A stretch of DNA of 64,000 nt. Origin: 67-14 sp020438345 (lineage in GTDB: Bacteria; Actinomycetota; Thermoleophilia; Solirubrobacterales; 70-9). Positions 33,737-42,477 of this stretch are shown piece after piece (the first letter of the stretch is position 1; every line of letters begins with the position of its first letter). Under the pieces are notes generated by a model, which was given only the letters and a program-made list of their open reading frames with translations, did not search any database and was not told the DNA's origin. The DNA lies in contig CALMSY010000025.1 of NCBI GenBank assembly GCA_937872475.1, positions 111,586-175,585 on the forward strand, given 5' to 3'. The translations under genes were made by a program, and so were the position numbers.

Positions 33737-35524
33737 TCAGCTACGCACCGGGACTTCGATGATTGATACGCCTCCATACGGTGATCCGGAGTCGTCGAGG
33801 GCCTTGAATGCTGTTTCGAGCTCACCGAGATCGGTGGCCCGATGGAACGGAAGCAGGTAGAGCCTGGCGGCATTCTCGACGTCCAGGCCGGATGGGGTGC
33901 TCATGAGTGCCTCGAACTCGTCTTCGCTCATCGCTTCTCGCTGAGGAAGACGCTCGAAAATGCCGCCGCCGTTGTTGTTCAGGACAACGATCCGGACCGG
34001 TAAGTCGAGTCCCCGGGCCAAGGCGAGACTGCCGACATCGTGGAAGAAACCGAGGTCGCCGGTGATTATCGTGGTCGGACGACGAGTTGCCCTGGCGGCA
34101 CCAAGGCCCGACGCGACCAGACCATCGATACCGTTGGCGCCACGGTTGGCGAGGAACATCAGATCGTGGTCGAGGGCCGGGACCGACTCCTCCTGATCCC
34201 GGATCGGCAAGCTGGACGCGGTGTAGATCAGGTTGCCATCGCTCTGGAACCCGGAGAGGGCGGCATGTACCGCTCCGGCGGCAAGTCCGTCCGTCTTCTC
34301 CCAGGCGACTGCGATCTCGGCCCGTTCCTGCTTTTCGGCATCCAACCAGCGGTTCCAGAAGCTGTTTCCGGCCGGTCCGTCAATTCGCTGCTCGGATGTG
34401 TTTTCGATCTGGTGAAGGAGGGTGGCGGGGTCGCAGCGAACGATCAGGTCGGCGGTGCGGCTGGGTTCGTACCAGCTAAATGCCGGGTCGATCACGATCT
34501 GGGCGGGTTTGGTTTCCGTGATCCACTTGCGAAGCTCTTTCGAGGTCGGGAACTCGCCCAGCCTGATGACAAGATCGGGGGCCAGATCCTTCTCCCGTCT
34601 CCTGGCGATTCGCTCATAGGCGGTGATAACTGCGCCGCGGTCATGGGGGCCTGCCCTGAACTGCGAAGTCGGTTCGGCCAGGACCGGCGCATGGCAGGCG
34701 TTGGCCAGGCGGGCCAGGGGCTGGCGCAGAGAGGAATCGAGCTGGCGACCGGCCAGGATCAGGATCCGGTCGGCGGCCTGGATTGTCGCGACCAGGCGGT
34801 TGACTGTCGAGCGATCGGCCCCGCCGGTGCACTGCGTGACCGCTGTAAGTGGCGCGTCATCCCGGCCTTCCAGGGCGAGCCGGCCAGTTGCGGTTACGGC
34901 ATCCTCATCCGGTACTGGCGCCAGCGGGTCGCGCAGCGGGAAATTCAGGTGTACGGGCCCGGGCCGGGGATCACCGTTCGCCTCGGCGAAACCCCGGCAG
35001 GCGACAGAACGGAAGTGGAGCAGGCCGGAATCGTCAGCTTCGTGGCTGCCGACCTCGCAAAACCAGCGGACGCCGTCGCCGAAGAGCTTGACCTGATCAA
35101 TTGTCTGCCCGGCCCCGATGTCGCGCAGTTCCGGTGGCCGGTCTGCGGTGAGCACGATCAGCGGGACCGACGACAGATCCGCCTCGGCCACGGCCGGGCA
35201 GAAATTGGCAGCCGCCGTTCCCGAGGTACAGACCAGAGCCACGGGCTTGCCCGAAGCCTGGGCGGCGCCGACGGCGAAGAACCCGGCGGAGCGCTCGTCG
35301 AGGGCTACCTCGGTCTCGATCCCGGATTGCCGGAAGAACGCAAGCGCGAGCGGCGTCGAACGGGACCCGGGCGAGATCACCGCGAGTTCGACTCCGGAGC
35401 GGGCCAGCTCCTCGGCAAAAGCCGAGCAAAGCGCGGTATTTCGGTTCGTTCGATCCACCGGAGACGGGAGCCTAGAGGCATCTCGGCCCTTTGGCTCAGT
35501 CGAGGCGGCAGCGGGCGAGGACAT
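33737..35524 (-). CDS. menD: SEPHCHC synthase (2-oxoglutarate decarboxylase, menaquinone)
   Basis: 595-residue ThDP enzyme adding a succinyl semialdehyde unit to isochorismate. Hallmarks: LAVISPGSRSTPLALAF near residue 48, LDERSAGFFAVG with the catalytic Glu, CTSGTAAANFCPAVAEA, and the ThDP segment GDLGFFHDVGSLALA...VLNNNGGGIFERLPQ near the C-terminus. ATG 35524 overlaps the menC end by 29 nt; GTG 35458 would avoid the overlap. It is the last gene of the minus-strand menB-menA-menC-menD unit. Confidence 0.94.
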   Translation of the reverse strand: MSSPAAASTEPKGRDASRLPSPVDRTNRNTALCSAFAEELARSGVELAVISPGSRSTPLALAFFRQSGIETEVALDERSAGFFAVGAAQASGKPVALVCTSGTAAANFCPAVAEADLSSVPLIVLTADRPPELRDIGAGQTIDQVKLFGDGVRWFCEVGSHEADDSGLLHFRSVACRGFAEANGDPRPGPVHLNFPLRDPLAPVPDEDAVTATGRLALEGRDDAPLTAVTQCTGGADRSTVNRLVATIQAADRILILAGRQLDSSLRQPLARLANACHAPVLAEPTSQFRAGPHDRGAVITAYERIARRREKDLAPDLVIRLGEFPTSKELRKWITETKPAQIVIDPAFSWYEPSRTADLIVRCDPATLLHQIENTSEQRIDGPAGNSFWNRWLDAEKQERAEIAVAWEKTDGLAAGAVHAALSGFQSDGNLIYTASSLPIRDQEESVPALDHDLMFLANRGANGIDGLVASGLGAARATRRPTTIITGDLGFFHDVGSLALARGLDLPVRIVVLNNNGGGIFERLPQREAMSEDEFEALMSTPSGLDVENAARLYLLPFHRATDLGELETAFKALDDSGSPYGGVSIIEVPVRS

Positions 35525-36542
35525 CCTCGTCCAGAATCACTCCCAGACCGGGACCATCCGCCGGCGGATCGAGCCTGTTTCCGGAGGCGAGGGGACCACT
35601 CGAGCCCAGTTGCTCCCGAAAAAGGCGCTCGGTGGCGAGACCGTGGGCCATGCCCGGCCAGGGAAGCTCGGGGTCGAGGGTCTGGGCGGCATGGGCAGCG
35701 GCCGCGATCCCGACCGGACCATCGAGCGCACTCGAGAGGTAGGTCGGAAGGAAGCCACCGAGATCTACTCCGAGGCCTCCGATCTTCGTCAGCTTCACGG
35801 TCGCTGCCACGCAGGCCTCTTCAAAGGCGGCATCGGCCGCGTCCGCGGGGTCGTTCACCGACTCGTCGGCAACCAGTGGGATCGATGTCTTCCGGCTCAG
35901 TATGGAAAGGTCGTTCAGGCCAGTCAGGGGTTCCTCGACCAGCTCGATTCCGATCGGTTCGAGTCCATTCAGGACAGCCGCGGCTCGCTCACCCCAACTG
36001 CCGTTCGCGTCAAGCCGGATGTAAACGTCCGGACCCAGGGCTGAACGCACGGCTGCCGCGAGTTCGATTGCGCTTTCCGGGCCGGCCTTGAGCTTGAACA
36101 CATCGAAGCCATCGGCAGCCCAGCTTTCGCATTGACTTACGACATCGCCCACAGAGCCAGCCGTGATCGTCGCGTTGCAACGGAGAGTTCGTGGTTTCAC
36201 GGTCGGGGCCAGTGATTGCCAGAGGGGAACCCCGGCCCGCTTCGCTCCGAGGTCAGCGAGGGCGGTCGCGACGGCGCAACGTGCCGGTGCGCTGGCTGGA
36301 GCGACGGTCGTATCGGCGGCCCAGGCGTCGAGTTCTCCCACCACATTGAGCAGGTTCTCGCCGCCCCGGAGGCTCATCGGCACCCCCTCACCCAGGGCAG
36401 TGATCCCATTCTCGTCCCGGACCCGTAGCAGCACTGATTCCCGACGATCGAGCCTGCCTGTCGCGGTCACATAGGGTCGACGGAAGCTCAGTGCGAAAGG
36501 GATGACCTCGACCCTCAGCGCCCCCGGCCCCGGCGTGTTCAC
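35496..36542 (-). CDS. menC: o-Succinylbenzoate synthase
   Basis: 348-residue enolase-superfamily enzyme dehydrating SHCHC to o-succinylbenzoate. The catalytic set is visible: KxK in FKLKAG near residue 153, metal ligands Asp in IRLDANG, Glu in LVEEPL and Asp in VADES, and the second catalytic Lys in KLTKIGG. It begins one base after the menA stop and overlaps menD. Confidence 0.92.
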   Translation of the reverse strand: MNTPGPGALRVEVIPFALSFRRPYVTATGRLDRRESVLLRVRDENGITALGEGVPMSLRGGENLLNVVGELDAWAADTTVAPASAPARCAVATALADLGAKRAGVPLWQSLAPTVKPRTLRCNATITAGSVGDVVSQCESWAADGFDVFKLKAGPESAIELAAAVRSALGPDVYIRLDANGSWGERAAAVLNGLEPIGIELVEEPLTGLNDLSILSRKTSIPLVADESVNDPADAADAAFEEACVAATVKLTKIGGLGVDLGGFLPTYLSSALDGPVGIAAAAHAAQTLDPELPWPGMAHGLATERLFREQLGSSGPLASGNRLDPPADGPGLGVILDEDVLARCRLD

Positions 36543-36543
36543 A

Positions 36544-37425
36544 TCAGGCCCCGAGGACCAATCCGACCGCGGTCAGCACTGCGGTCACCCCGAGCACGGC
36601 GCCCGTCCCGGAAAGAGCCTTGTTCAACGAGGGCCCGTCGGTCCGGCCCGTCACAGCGGCGATCGGATCGCGGGCCATCGGAATCGCAACCAGTCCGATC
36701 AAGGCAAGCCATGGACCTCCGTTAAGCACAATGGTCAGGGCCAGGACGAAAAAGGCGGCGAGAACCAGAAAAACATAGAGCCGTCGGGTCTTCTCGCGGC
36801 CCAGTTTCACAGCCAGGGTGTTCTTGCCGGCACGCCGGTCGGAGTCGATGTCACGCACATTGTTGACCACGAGGATCGCGGTCGAAAGCAGGCCGATCGC
36901 GGCCGACAGTCCGAATGGCAGCCAGCCAAGCTCCTCAAGCTGAACGTAGAAGGAACCGTTGACGGAGACCAGTCCGAAAAAGAGGAAAACGAACACCTCG
37001 CCCAGTCCGGCGTAGCCATAGGGGCGGGGACCGCCCGTGTAAAGGAACCCGGCGGCGATCGAAACCACACCGACAACAATGATGATCCAGCCGGCAAGCC
37101 AGGCCAGGTAAAGGCCGAGCAATCCGGCCAGTCCGAAGGCGATCCAGGTCGCGGTGAGAACTCTCCGTGGGGTAACCAGCCCGGCCGAGGTGACCCGGAC
37201 CGGGCCCAGCCGGTCAGCCGAATCGGCGCCACGCCTCGCATCCGAATAGTCGTTGGCCAGGTTGGTGCCGATCTGGATCAGGATGCTGGCAACCAGGGCC
37301 GCGAGGAAACCTCCCCAGCGCGGCAGGTCCCCGACCACGAACACGGCTGCGGCGGTGCCGACCAGAACCGGTGCGACGGCGGCCGGGAGCGTGCGCGGTC
37401 TTGCCGCGTTCAGCCAGATCCTCAC
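36544..37425 (-). CDS. menA: 1,4-Dihydroxy-2-naphthoate polyprenyltransferase
   Basis: 293-residue UbiA-family membrane prenyltransferase attaching the isoprenoid chain to DHNA. The two Asp-rich motifs are NDYSDARRGAD near residue 63 and DIDSDRRAGKNTLAVKLG near 195, with about eight hydrophobic helices. Its ATG overlaps the menB stop by 4 nt. Confidence 0.94.
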   Translation of the reverse strand: MRIWLNAARPRTLPAAVAPVLVGTAAAVFVVGDLPRWGGFLAALVASILIQIGTNLANDYSDARRGADSADRLGPVRVTSAGLVTPRRVLTATWIAFGLAGLLGLYLAWLAGWIIIVVGVVSIAAGFLYTGGPRPYGYAGLGEVFVFLFFGLVSVNGSFYVQLEELGWLPFGLSAAIGLLSTAILVVNNVRDIDSDRRAGKNTLAVKLGREKTRRLYVFLVLAAFFVLALTIVLNGGPWLALIGLVAIPMARDPIAAVTGRTDGPSLNKALSGTGAVLGVTAVLTAVGLVLGA

Positions 37426-38306
37426 GGACGTTTCGGAAACCTGTCGAAATCAGGACTGCGGCCTTCCTGGAAGGCATTGCGGCCTTCCTGGCCTTCTTCC
37501 GACATGTAGAAGAGGAGCGTGGCGTCATGCGAGAGCTGCTGAAGCCCGGTCAGGCCGTCTTCCTCCGCGTTGAAACTCGACTTGAGCAGGCGCAGCGAAA
37601 GCGGCGAAAGGTGCGACATCTCGCGGCACCAGGCCACGGTTTCCCTCTCAAGTTCCTCAACCGGCACGACAGCGTTGACGAGTCCCATGTCGAGTGCCTC
37701 TTCTGCCGTGTAGTGCCGACAGAGGAACCAGATTTCCTTTGCCTTCTTGATGCCGATGTTCCGGGCCAGGAGGCTGGCACCGAAACCACCGTCGAAGCTG
37801 CCGACCCTGGGGCCGGTCTGGCCGAAGCGGGCGTTGTCGCCGGCAATGGTCAGGTCGCAGACCAGGTGAAGAATGTGGCCACCGCCGATCGCGTATCCGG
37901 CAACCATGGCGATCACAGGTTTGGGGGTTCGCCGGATCTGGACGTGGAGATCCCCCACGTCCAGCCGTCCGATTCCCTGCCGGGCTACGTCGTCATCGCC
38001 GATGTAACCATCATCGCCGCGGATCCTCTGATCGCCGCCGGAGCAGAAAGCTTCGGTTCCCGCACCCGTGAAGATGATCGATCCGACCTCGATGTCATCC
38101 CGGGCCTTTTCGAAAGCATCGCGTAGCTCGGCCAGACACTGCGGGCGAAACGCATTCCGCACTTCGGGCCGGTTGATTGTGATCTTGGCGATGCCCTCCG
38201 CCTTCTCGTAGAGGATGTCCGAGTAAGCTCCGGCCGGCTGCCACTCGATTGGCTCGTAAAGCGTCTCTTCGGGGGGCGCGTTGCGGTGTCTTTCGGGCAA
38301 GTCCAA
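37422..38306 (-). CDS. menB: 1,4-Dihydroxy-2-naphthoyl-CoA synthase
   Basis: Crotonase-family enzyme closing the second ring from o-succinylbenzoyl-CoA; 294 residues from TTG 38306. Recognisable segments: KITINRPEVRNAFRPQ, FCSGGDQRIRGDDGY, the oxyanion-hole region AMVAGYAIGGGHILHLVCDLTIAGDNARFGQTGPRVGSFDGGFG and the C-terminal AFQEGRSPDFDRFPKRP. The start is uncertain: the frame stays open much further upstream, and TTG 38306 or 38300 were chosen because the family N-terminus begins shortly after. Divergent from menE. Confidence 0.9.
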   Translation of the reverse strand: MDLPERHRNAPPEETLYEPIEWQPAGAYSDILYEKAEGIAKITINRPEVRNAFRPQCLAELRDAFEKARDDIEVGSIIFTGAGTEAFCSGGDQRIRGDDGYIGDDDVARQGIGRLDVGDLHVQIRRTPKPVIAMVAGYAIGGGHILHLVCDLTIAGDNARFGQTGPRVGSFDGGFGASLLARNIGIKKAKEIWFLCRHYTAEEALDMGLVNAVVPVEELERETVAWCREMSHLSPLSLRLLKSSFNAEEDGLTGLQQLSHDATLLFYMSEEGQEGRNAFQEGRSPDFDRFPKRP

Positions 38307-38383
38307 TACTCCGTTCGTGGGGCGGCGGCCAATCTGGCGCGCGGATCGCAAGAATTCCGGGTGCCTACGATAAACGAGGTCAA

Positions 38384-39721
38384 TTGAAACTCGATAACTG
38401 GCTGGCACAGAGATCACAGAGCTGCCCCGACCGCATCGCCCTGATCGCGGACGGTGAATCCATGACGTACTCGCAGCTTGAAGATGAATCAGCCCAGGCG
38501 GCACGTCGCCTTGCGGCCTGGGGCGTTCGTCGCGGCGCCACGGTGGCGATGAACATGAGGCCGGGTCGCGACAAGATCATCCTCATCCACGCGCTCATGA
38601 AGACCGGTGCGGTCCTTCTGCCGATCAGCCCGAAGCTGTCATCGGAAGAACGCGCCCGGGCAATCGAATCCTGCGGCGTTTCGGTCGATCTGGACGATCC
38701 CGGAAAGCTGACCCAGACCGAAGCGGACCTGCCCCTGCTCGGAGAGCACGATATGTCCGATCCGCACTGCCGCATCCTGACCAGCGGGTCAACCGGCATG
38801 CCCCACACGGTTTCGCTCTCGTACGGGAACCACCTGTTCAGTGCCATGGGATCCGCTTTCAACATCGGCGTGGACCCATCGGACCGCTGGCTTTGTGCAT
38901 TGCCGACCAGTCACATCTCCGGCCTTTCGATCGTCATGCGGTCAGTGATCTACGGCACCGCGATGGTGCTCCAGGATCGATTCGAACCTTCAGCGATAAC
39001 TCAGGCGATCGAGGAGGACGGGGTGACTGTCATCTCCCTGGTCTCGACCATGCTGCTGCGATTGCTCAACGATGGCGTTGACCTTTCGGCACCACGGGCG
39101 ATCCTGGTCGGCGGTGGTCCCGTTCCGCAAAGCGCTCTCCGTGAGGCCCTTGATCGGGGTGCCAGAGTGATCCAGACATACGGCCTCACCGAGACCTGCT
39201 CGCAGGTGACCACGCTCGAAGTGGCGGAAGCCAGGCGCAAGGTGGGGTCCGTGGGTCGTCCGCTCCTGACTTCCCACCTCCGGATCCAGGGAGGGGAGAT
39301 ACTCGTCCAGGGACCGACCGTTTCAGCCGGTGCACTCGATGCGGATGGCTGGCTTCATACGGGGGATGTCGGCCGGATCGATGAGGACGGATTCCTGTAT
39401 GTCCAGGGTCGAACCGACGAAATGATCATCAGCGGCGGCGAGAACGTGATCCCGGGAGAAGTGGAAGACGTACTCCTTCAACATCCGGGGATTCTCGAAG
39501 CCGCAGTGATCGGCAGGCCTGATCCGGAGTGGCAACAGGCTGTGACGGCTGTTGTCGTTACCGCAAACGACGCGCAGATCGGGCTTGACGAGCTGCGCGG
39601 ACATTGCGAAGGGAAGCTCGCTCCGTACAAGATCCCGAAGCGGATTGAAGTGGTGGGGGAGTTGCCGAAGACGCCGTCAGGCAAGCTCCACCGGGCAGCA
39701 TTGCTCAAACAGGAAGCGTGA
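38384..39721 (+). CDS. menE: o-Succinylbenzoate-CoA ligase
   Basis: 445-residue ANL adenylate-forming enzyme activating o-succinylbenzoate. P-loop ILTSGSTGMPHTVSLS near residue 130, TYGLTETCSQVTT, HTGDVGRIDEDGFLYVQGRTDEMIISGGENV and the C-terminal catalytic Lys in PKTPSGKLHR. TTG 38384 is preceded by GAGGT and by TACGAT (38366-38371). With menB divergent, only MenH and the DHNA-CoA thioesterase of the classical pathway are not seen in the window. Confidence 0.88.
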   Translation: MKLDNWLAQRSQSCPDRIALIADGESMTYSQLEDESAQAARRLAAWGVRRGATVAMNMRPGRDKIILIHALMKTGAVLLPISPKLSSEERARAIESCGVSVDLDDPGKLTQTEADLPLLGEHDMSDPHCRILTSGSTGMPHTVSLSYGNHLFSAMGSAFNIGVDPSDRWLCALPTSHISGLSIVMRSVIYGTAMVLQDRFEPSAITQAIEEDGVTVISLVSTMLLRLLNDGVDLSAPRAILVGGGPVPQSALREALDRGARVIQTYGLTETCSQVTTLEVAEARRKVGSVGRPLLTSHLRIQGGEILVQGPTVSAGALDADGWLHTGDVGRIDEDGFLYVQGRTDEMIISGGENVIPGEVEDVLLQHPGILEAAVIGRPDPEWQQAVTAVVVTANDAQIGLDELRGHCEGKLAPYKIPKRIEVVGELPKTPSGKLHRAALLKQEA

Positions 39722-39768
39722 CACCGGGGCTTTCTTCGGGTCACGCAACACGCTGGCGACCGGAGGCA

Positions 39769-39774
39769 TAGCAT
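39769..39774 (+). promoter_or_regulatory. -10 hexamer TAGCAT for ilvC (leaderless)
   Basis: TAGCAT is followed by 7 nt and ATG 39782. Confidence 0.5.
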
Positions 39775-39781
39775 CCGGGGC

Positions 39782-40786
39782 ATGAGCACCCAAGACATTT
39801 TCTACGACAAGGACGGCGATCTCTCGAAGCTCGAGGGCAAGACCGTCGCGATCCTCGGTTTCGGTTCCCAGGGCCACGCCCACGCCCTGAACCTGAAGGA
39901 TTCCGGAGTAAACGTCGTGGTCGGCCTTCGTGAAGGTTCAGCCAGCCGTGAACAGGCCAGTGCCGCCGGCCTCGAAGTCCTCTCCGTCGCCGATGCTGCC
40001 AGCAAGGGTGACATCGTGATGATCCTCCTGCCGGATGAGAAACAGGCCGAGATCTGGGAAAGCGAGATCGCCGATGGCATCAGTGAAGGCAACCTCCTCA
40101 TGTTCGCCCATGGCTTCGCCATCCACTTCAACCAGATCGTGCCGCCGGCCGGTGTTGATGTCGGCATGGTTGCCCCCAAGGGTCCGGGCCATATGGTCCG
40201 TCGCCAGTACGAAGAGGGATCCGGCGTTCCCTGCCTGATGGCGGTGGGGACAGACGCGACCGGCAACGCCCACGATCTGGTGCTCGCCTACGCGATCGGT
40301 GTCGGCGGCGGGCGCGCAGGAATTATCGAAACCACCTTCAAGGACGAATGTGAAACCGACCTTTTCGGTGAGCAGGCAGTGCTCTGCGGCGGTGCCACGG
40401 AACTGGTCCGGGCGGGCTTCGACACGCTGGTCGATGCCGGCTACGACCCCCGACTCGCCTATTTCGAGTGTCTGCACGAGCTCAAACTGATCGTTGACCT
40501 GATGTACGAAAAGGGCATCCAGGGCATGCGTTACTCGATTTCGAACACCGCCGAATACGGTGACCTCACCCGCGGCCCGCGAGTGATCGGCGAGGAATCC
40601 CGTGCCGCGATGAAGCAGATCCTCGGCGAGATCCAGTCCGGAGAGTTCGCCAGGGAGTTCATTGGTGAAAGCAAGGCCGGCAACGAGAATTTCGACCGGA
40701 TGCGACAGGAAGGCAAGGATCACAAGGTCGAGATCGTCGGCAAGGAACTGAGGGACATGATGCCCTGGATCGACACCGAGTTCTAG
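39782..40786 (+). CDS. ilvC: Ketol-acid reductoisomerase
   Basis: 334-residue class I enzyme isomerising and reducing acetolactate or acetohydroxybutyrate with NADPH. N-terminal Rossmann motif LGFGSQGHAHALNLKDSGV. The catalytic domain has FAHGFAIHFNQI, MVAPKGPGHMVRRQYEEG and the Mg-binding ETTFKDECETDLFGEQAVLCGG. Monocistronic with its own leaderless promoter and terminator, separate from ilvBN. Confidence 0.96.
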   Translation: MSTQDIFYDKDGDLSKLEGKTVAILGFGSQGHAHALNLKDSGVNVVVGLREGSASREQASAAGLEVLSVADAASKGDIVMILLPDEKQAEIWESEIADGISEGNLLMFAHGFAIHFNQIVPPAGVDVGMVAPKGPGHMVRRQYEEGSGVPCLMAVGTDATGNAHDLVLAYAIGVGGGRAGIIETTFKDECETDLFGEQAVLCGGATELVRAGFDTLVDAGYDPRLAYFECLHELKLIVDLMYEKGIQGMRYSISNTAEYGDLTRGPRVIGEESRAAMKQILGEIQSGEFAREFIGESKAGNENFDRMRQEGKDHKVEIVGKELRDMMPWIDTEF

Positions 40787-40798
40787 GAGTTTCACCCG

Positions 40799-40821
40799 GC
40801 CCCGGGCGCAATGCCCGGGGC
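40799..40821 (+). terminator. Terminator hairpin of ilvC
   Basis: GCCCCGGGC (40799-40807) / GCCCGGGGC (40813-40821), 9 bp with a 5-nt loop, followed by ATTTA. Confidence 0.65.
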
Positions 40822-40900
40822 ATTTACAGGAAAAGGCCGCTCAGGCGAGTAGGTTCATGGCAGTCCGCCAATCGGGGAAGTCCGTCCAAGGAGATGAGAG

Positions 40901-41569
40901 ATGCCAGAACCACCAGCACCAACACCTGACGACCAGTCCGTTCAGCCTGACGAACAGGTCGCCATCGCAGCCGGAGCCAGCACGGCAAGCCTTTCAGGCG
41001 GGTATCCGGTCGACGTGGATGCGCAACTGCTGCCTGAATACGCGAGGTTCATGCCTCTGATCAAGTGGCTGATCCTGCTGCCGCATTATGTGGTGCTTTT
41101 CTTCCTCGCAATCGGAGCGATGTTTGTCTCTTTCATCGCTTTCTTCGCCACACTTTTCACGGCGAAGTACCCGGAAGGAATGTGGAACTACATGGTTGGT
41201 GTTCACCGCTGGGCCCTGCGAGTCATGGCCTACCAGATGCTGATCACCGACAGCTACCCGCCGTTCACTCTCGAGGAGACAGCCGAGGACACTGTTCAGC
41301 TCAAGGCCGAATACCCCGAACGAGTTTCCCGCTGGCGTCCGTTTTTCGCCTGGTTGATCGTGATCCCGTTCGCGATTGTCGCTTCGTTGATCGTCTTTGT
41401 GGCGCAGATCTGTTCGGTCTTTGCTTTCTTCACGATCATCTTCACCAAACGCATTCCGGATGGACTTTTCAACGTGATTCGTAACGGGTTCACCTGGAAC
41501 TTTCGGGCCGGTTTCTACGCCTACTGGATGAGCACGGAGTACCCGCCGTTCGAGTGGGACGAAGACTGA
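40901..41569 (+). CDS. DUF4389 membrane protein
   Basis: 222-residue member of DUF4389. After a 60-residue hydrophilic N-terminus come two hydrophobic helix pairs (LIKWLILLPHYVVLFFLAIGA and WLIVIPFAIVASLIVFVAQICSVF), each followed by the repeated signature FTxKYPEGMWNY / FTKRIPDGLFNV and a YPPF motif. AAGGAGATGAGAG precedes the ATG. A paralog with the same architecture lies convergently 98 nt downstream. No known function. Confidence 0.75.
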   Translation: MPEPPAPTPDDQSVQPDEQVAIAAGASTASLSGGYPVDVDAQLLPEYARFMPLIKWLILLPHYVVLFFLAIGAMFVSFIAFFATLFTAKYPEGMWNYMVGVHRWALRVMAYQMLITDSYPPFTLEETAEDTVQLKAEYPERVSRWRPFFAWLIVIPFAIVASLIVFVAQICSVFAFFTIIFTKRIPDGLFNVIRNGFTWNFRAGFYAYWMSTEYPPFEWDED

Positions 41570-41605
41570 TCTTCAGGCTGCCCTGAAAGCGGCCTCTCGC
41601 GCTAC

Positions 41606-41655
41606 AAGGCCCGCCCCCGGTCGCCGATTTTGCCGGCATGCCGGGGGCGGGCCTT
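41606..41655. terminator. Bidirectional terminator between DUF4389 genes
   Basis: Perfect 15-bp stem AAGGCCCGCCCCCGG (41606-41620) / CCGGGGGCGGGCCTT (41641-41655) with a 20-nt loop that itself contains GCCG/CGGC, followed by T-rich ends on both strands. Confidence 0.75.
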
Positions 41656-41667
41656 TCCCGTTCCTGG

Positions 41668-42345
41668 CTACTGGGCCGGAGGAGGAGGAGACTGTTCCTC
41701 GGTGTAGGAGGGGGCGGGATCGAGCGGGGCGCCCCCGCCGGTTTCCAGCGCGCCTGCCGGCGGGTCGATCTCGACCGGGGTCTCGTCACCGACCGGCGGG
41801 TACTCGTCACGCATCAGGTACATGTACGCAGTGGCCCTGGTGTTCCAGCCCATCAGGAACGCGAGCGCGTTGTGAATCGCTGCGGGCTGGTAACCGCGGA
41901 ACACGATGGTCAGCCAGGAGATGGACGCGATCGCCAGCATCGCGTAGGACATCGCGTAGGAAAGCACGAGGAGGGGAAATGCCAGGATGATCCGGAACAG
42001 CGTCTTGATCCGGCTCTGACGGCCAGCCGGAGGGTGGAAGTTGATTCGGATCGGATAGGACTGGTCCTCGCCGATGCCGAAGGGAGGCCATTCGTCTGTC
42101 TGGAGGTACATGAACCCGTTCATGCGCTCCAGGAAACGAAGCACGCCCCCGACGAAGTTGTACATGCCTTCAGGGAAGCGACCCAGAATCAGGATTGCGA
42201 ACCAGGCGATGACGACCACAACCATCTGGGCGATCGCATAGATGTAGCCCACAATCAGCCAGGGGATCACGACGATCAGCCGGAAGAAGGTGGTTAGCCG
42301 GTTTCTCTCGCGCTGATAGTCAGCTTCGTATGTGACTGGGTACAA
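41668..42345 (-). CDS. DUF4389 membrane protein (paralog)
   Basis: 225 residues, with two hydrophobic helix pairs (FFRLIVVIPWLIVGYIYAIA and LFRIILAFPLLVLSYAMSYA), each followed by a GRFPEGMYNF or GYQPAAIHNA segment and a YPPF/WPPF motif. The C-terminus is a Pro-rich hydrophilic tail (the other paralog has its tail at the N-terminus). The start is TTG 42345, set by AGGAGGAGA a few nt upstream. Function unknown. Confidence 0.75.
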   Translation of the reverse strand: MYPVTYEADYQRERNRLTTFFRLIVVIPWLIVGYIYAIAQMVVVVIAWFAILILGRFPEGMYNFVGGVLRFLERMNGFMYLQTDEWPPFGIGEDQSYPIRINFHPPAGRQSRIKTLFRIILAFPLLVLSYAMSYAMLAIASISWLTIVFRGYQPAAIHNALAFLMGWNTRATAYMYLMRDEYPPVGDETPVEIDPPAGALETGGGAPLDPAPSYTEEQSPPPPAQ

Positions 42346-42463
42346 GGGATCTCCTCCTGTGGTGAGATGGCGAAAATTTGGTCGCTGCCCAGCTTAACCG
42401 CGCCTTCGGACCAAGTCCAGAGCATCGCTGACCCCCGCCGGGTGGTCGATGGCCCCGGATCAT

Positions 42464-42469
42464 TATCCT
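42464..42469 (+). promoter_or_regulatory. -10 hexamer TATCCT for serC (leaderless)
   Basis: TATCCT is followed by 8 nt and ATG 42478, which decides this start over the longer open frame. Confidence 0.5.
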
Positions 42470-42477
42470 CACGCGAG

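Noticed and set aside
34040..36091. 683-codon plus-strand open frame over menD and menC
   Set aside because: It is fully antisense to two well-supported menaquinone genes, has low-complexity composition and matches no family.
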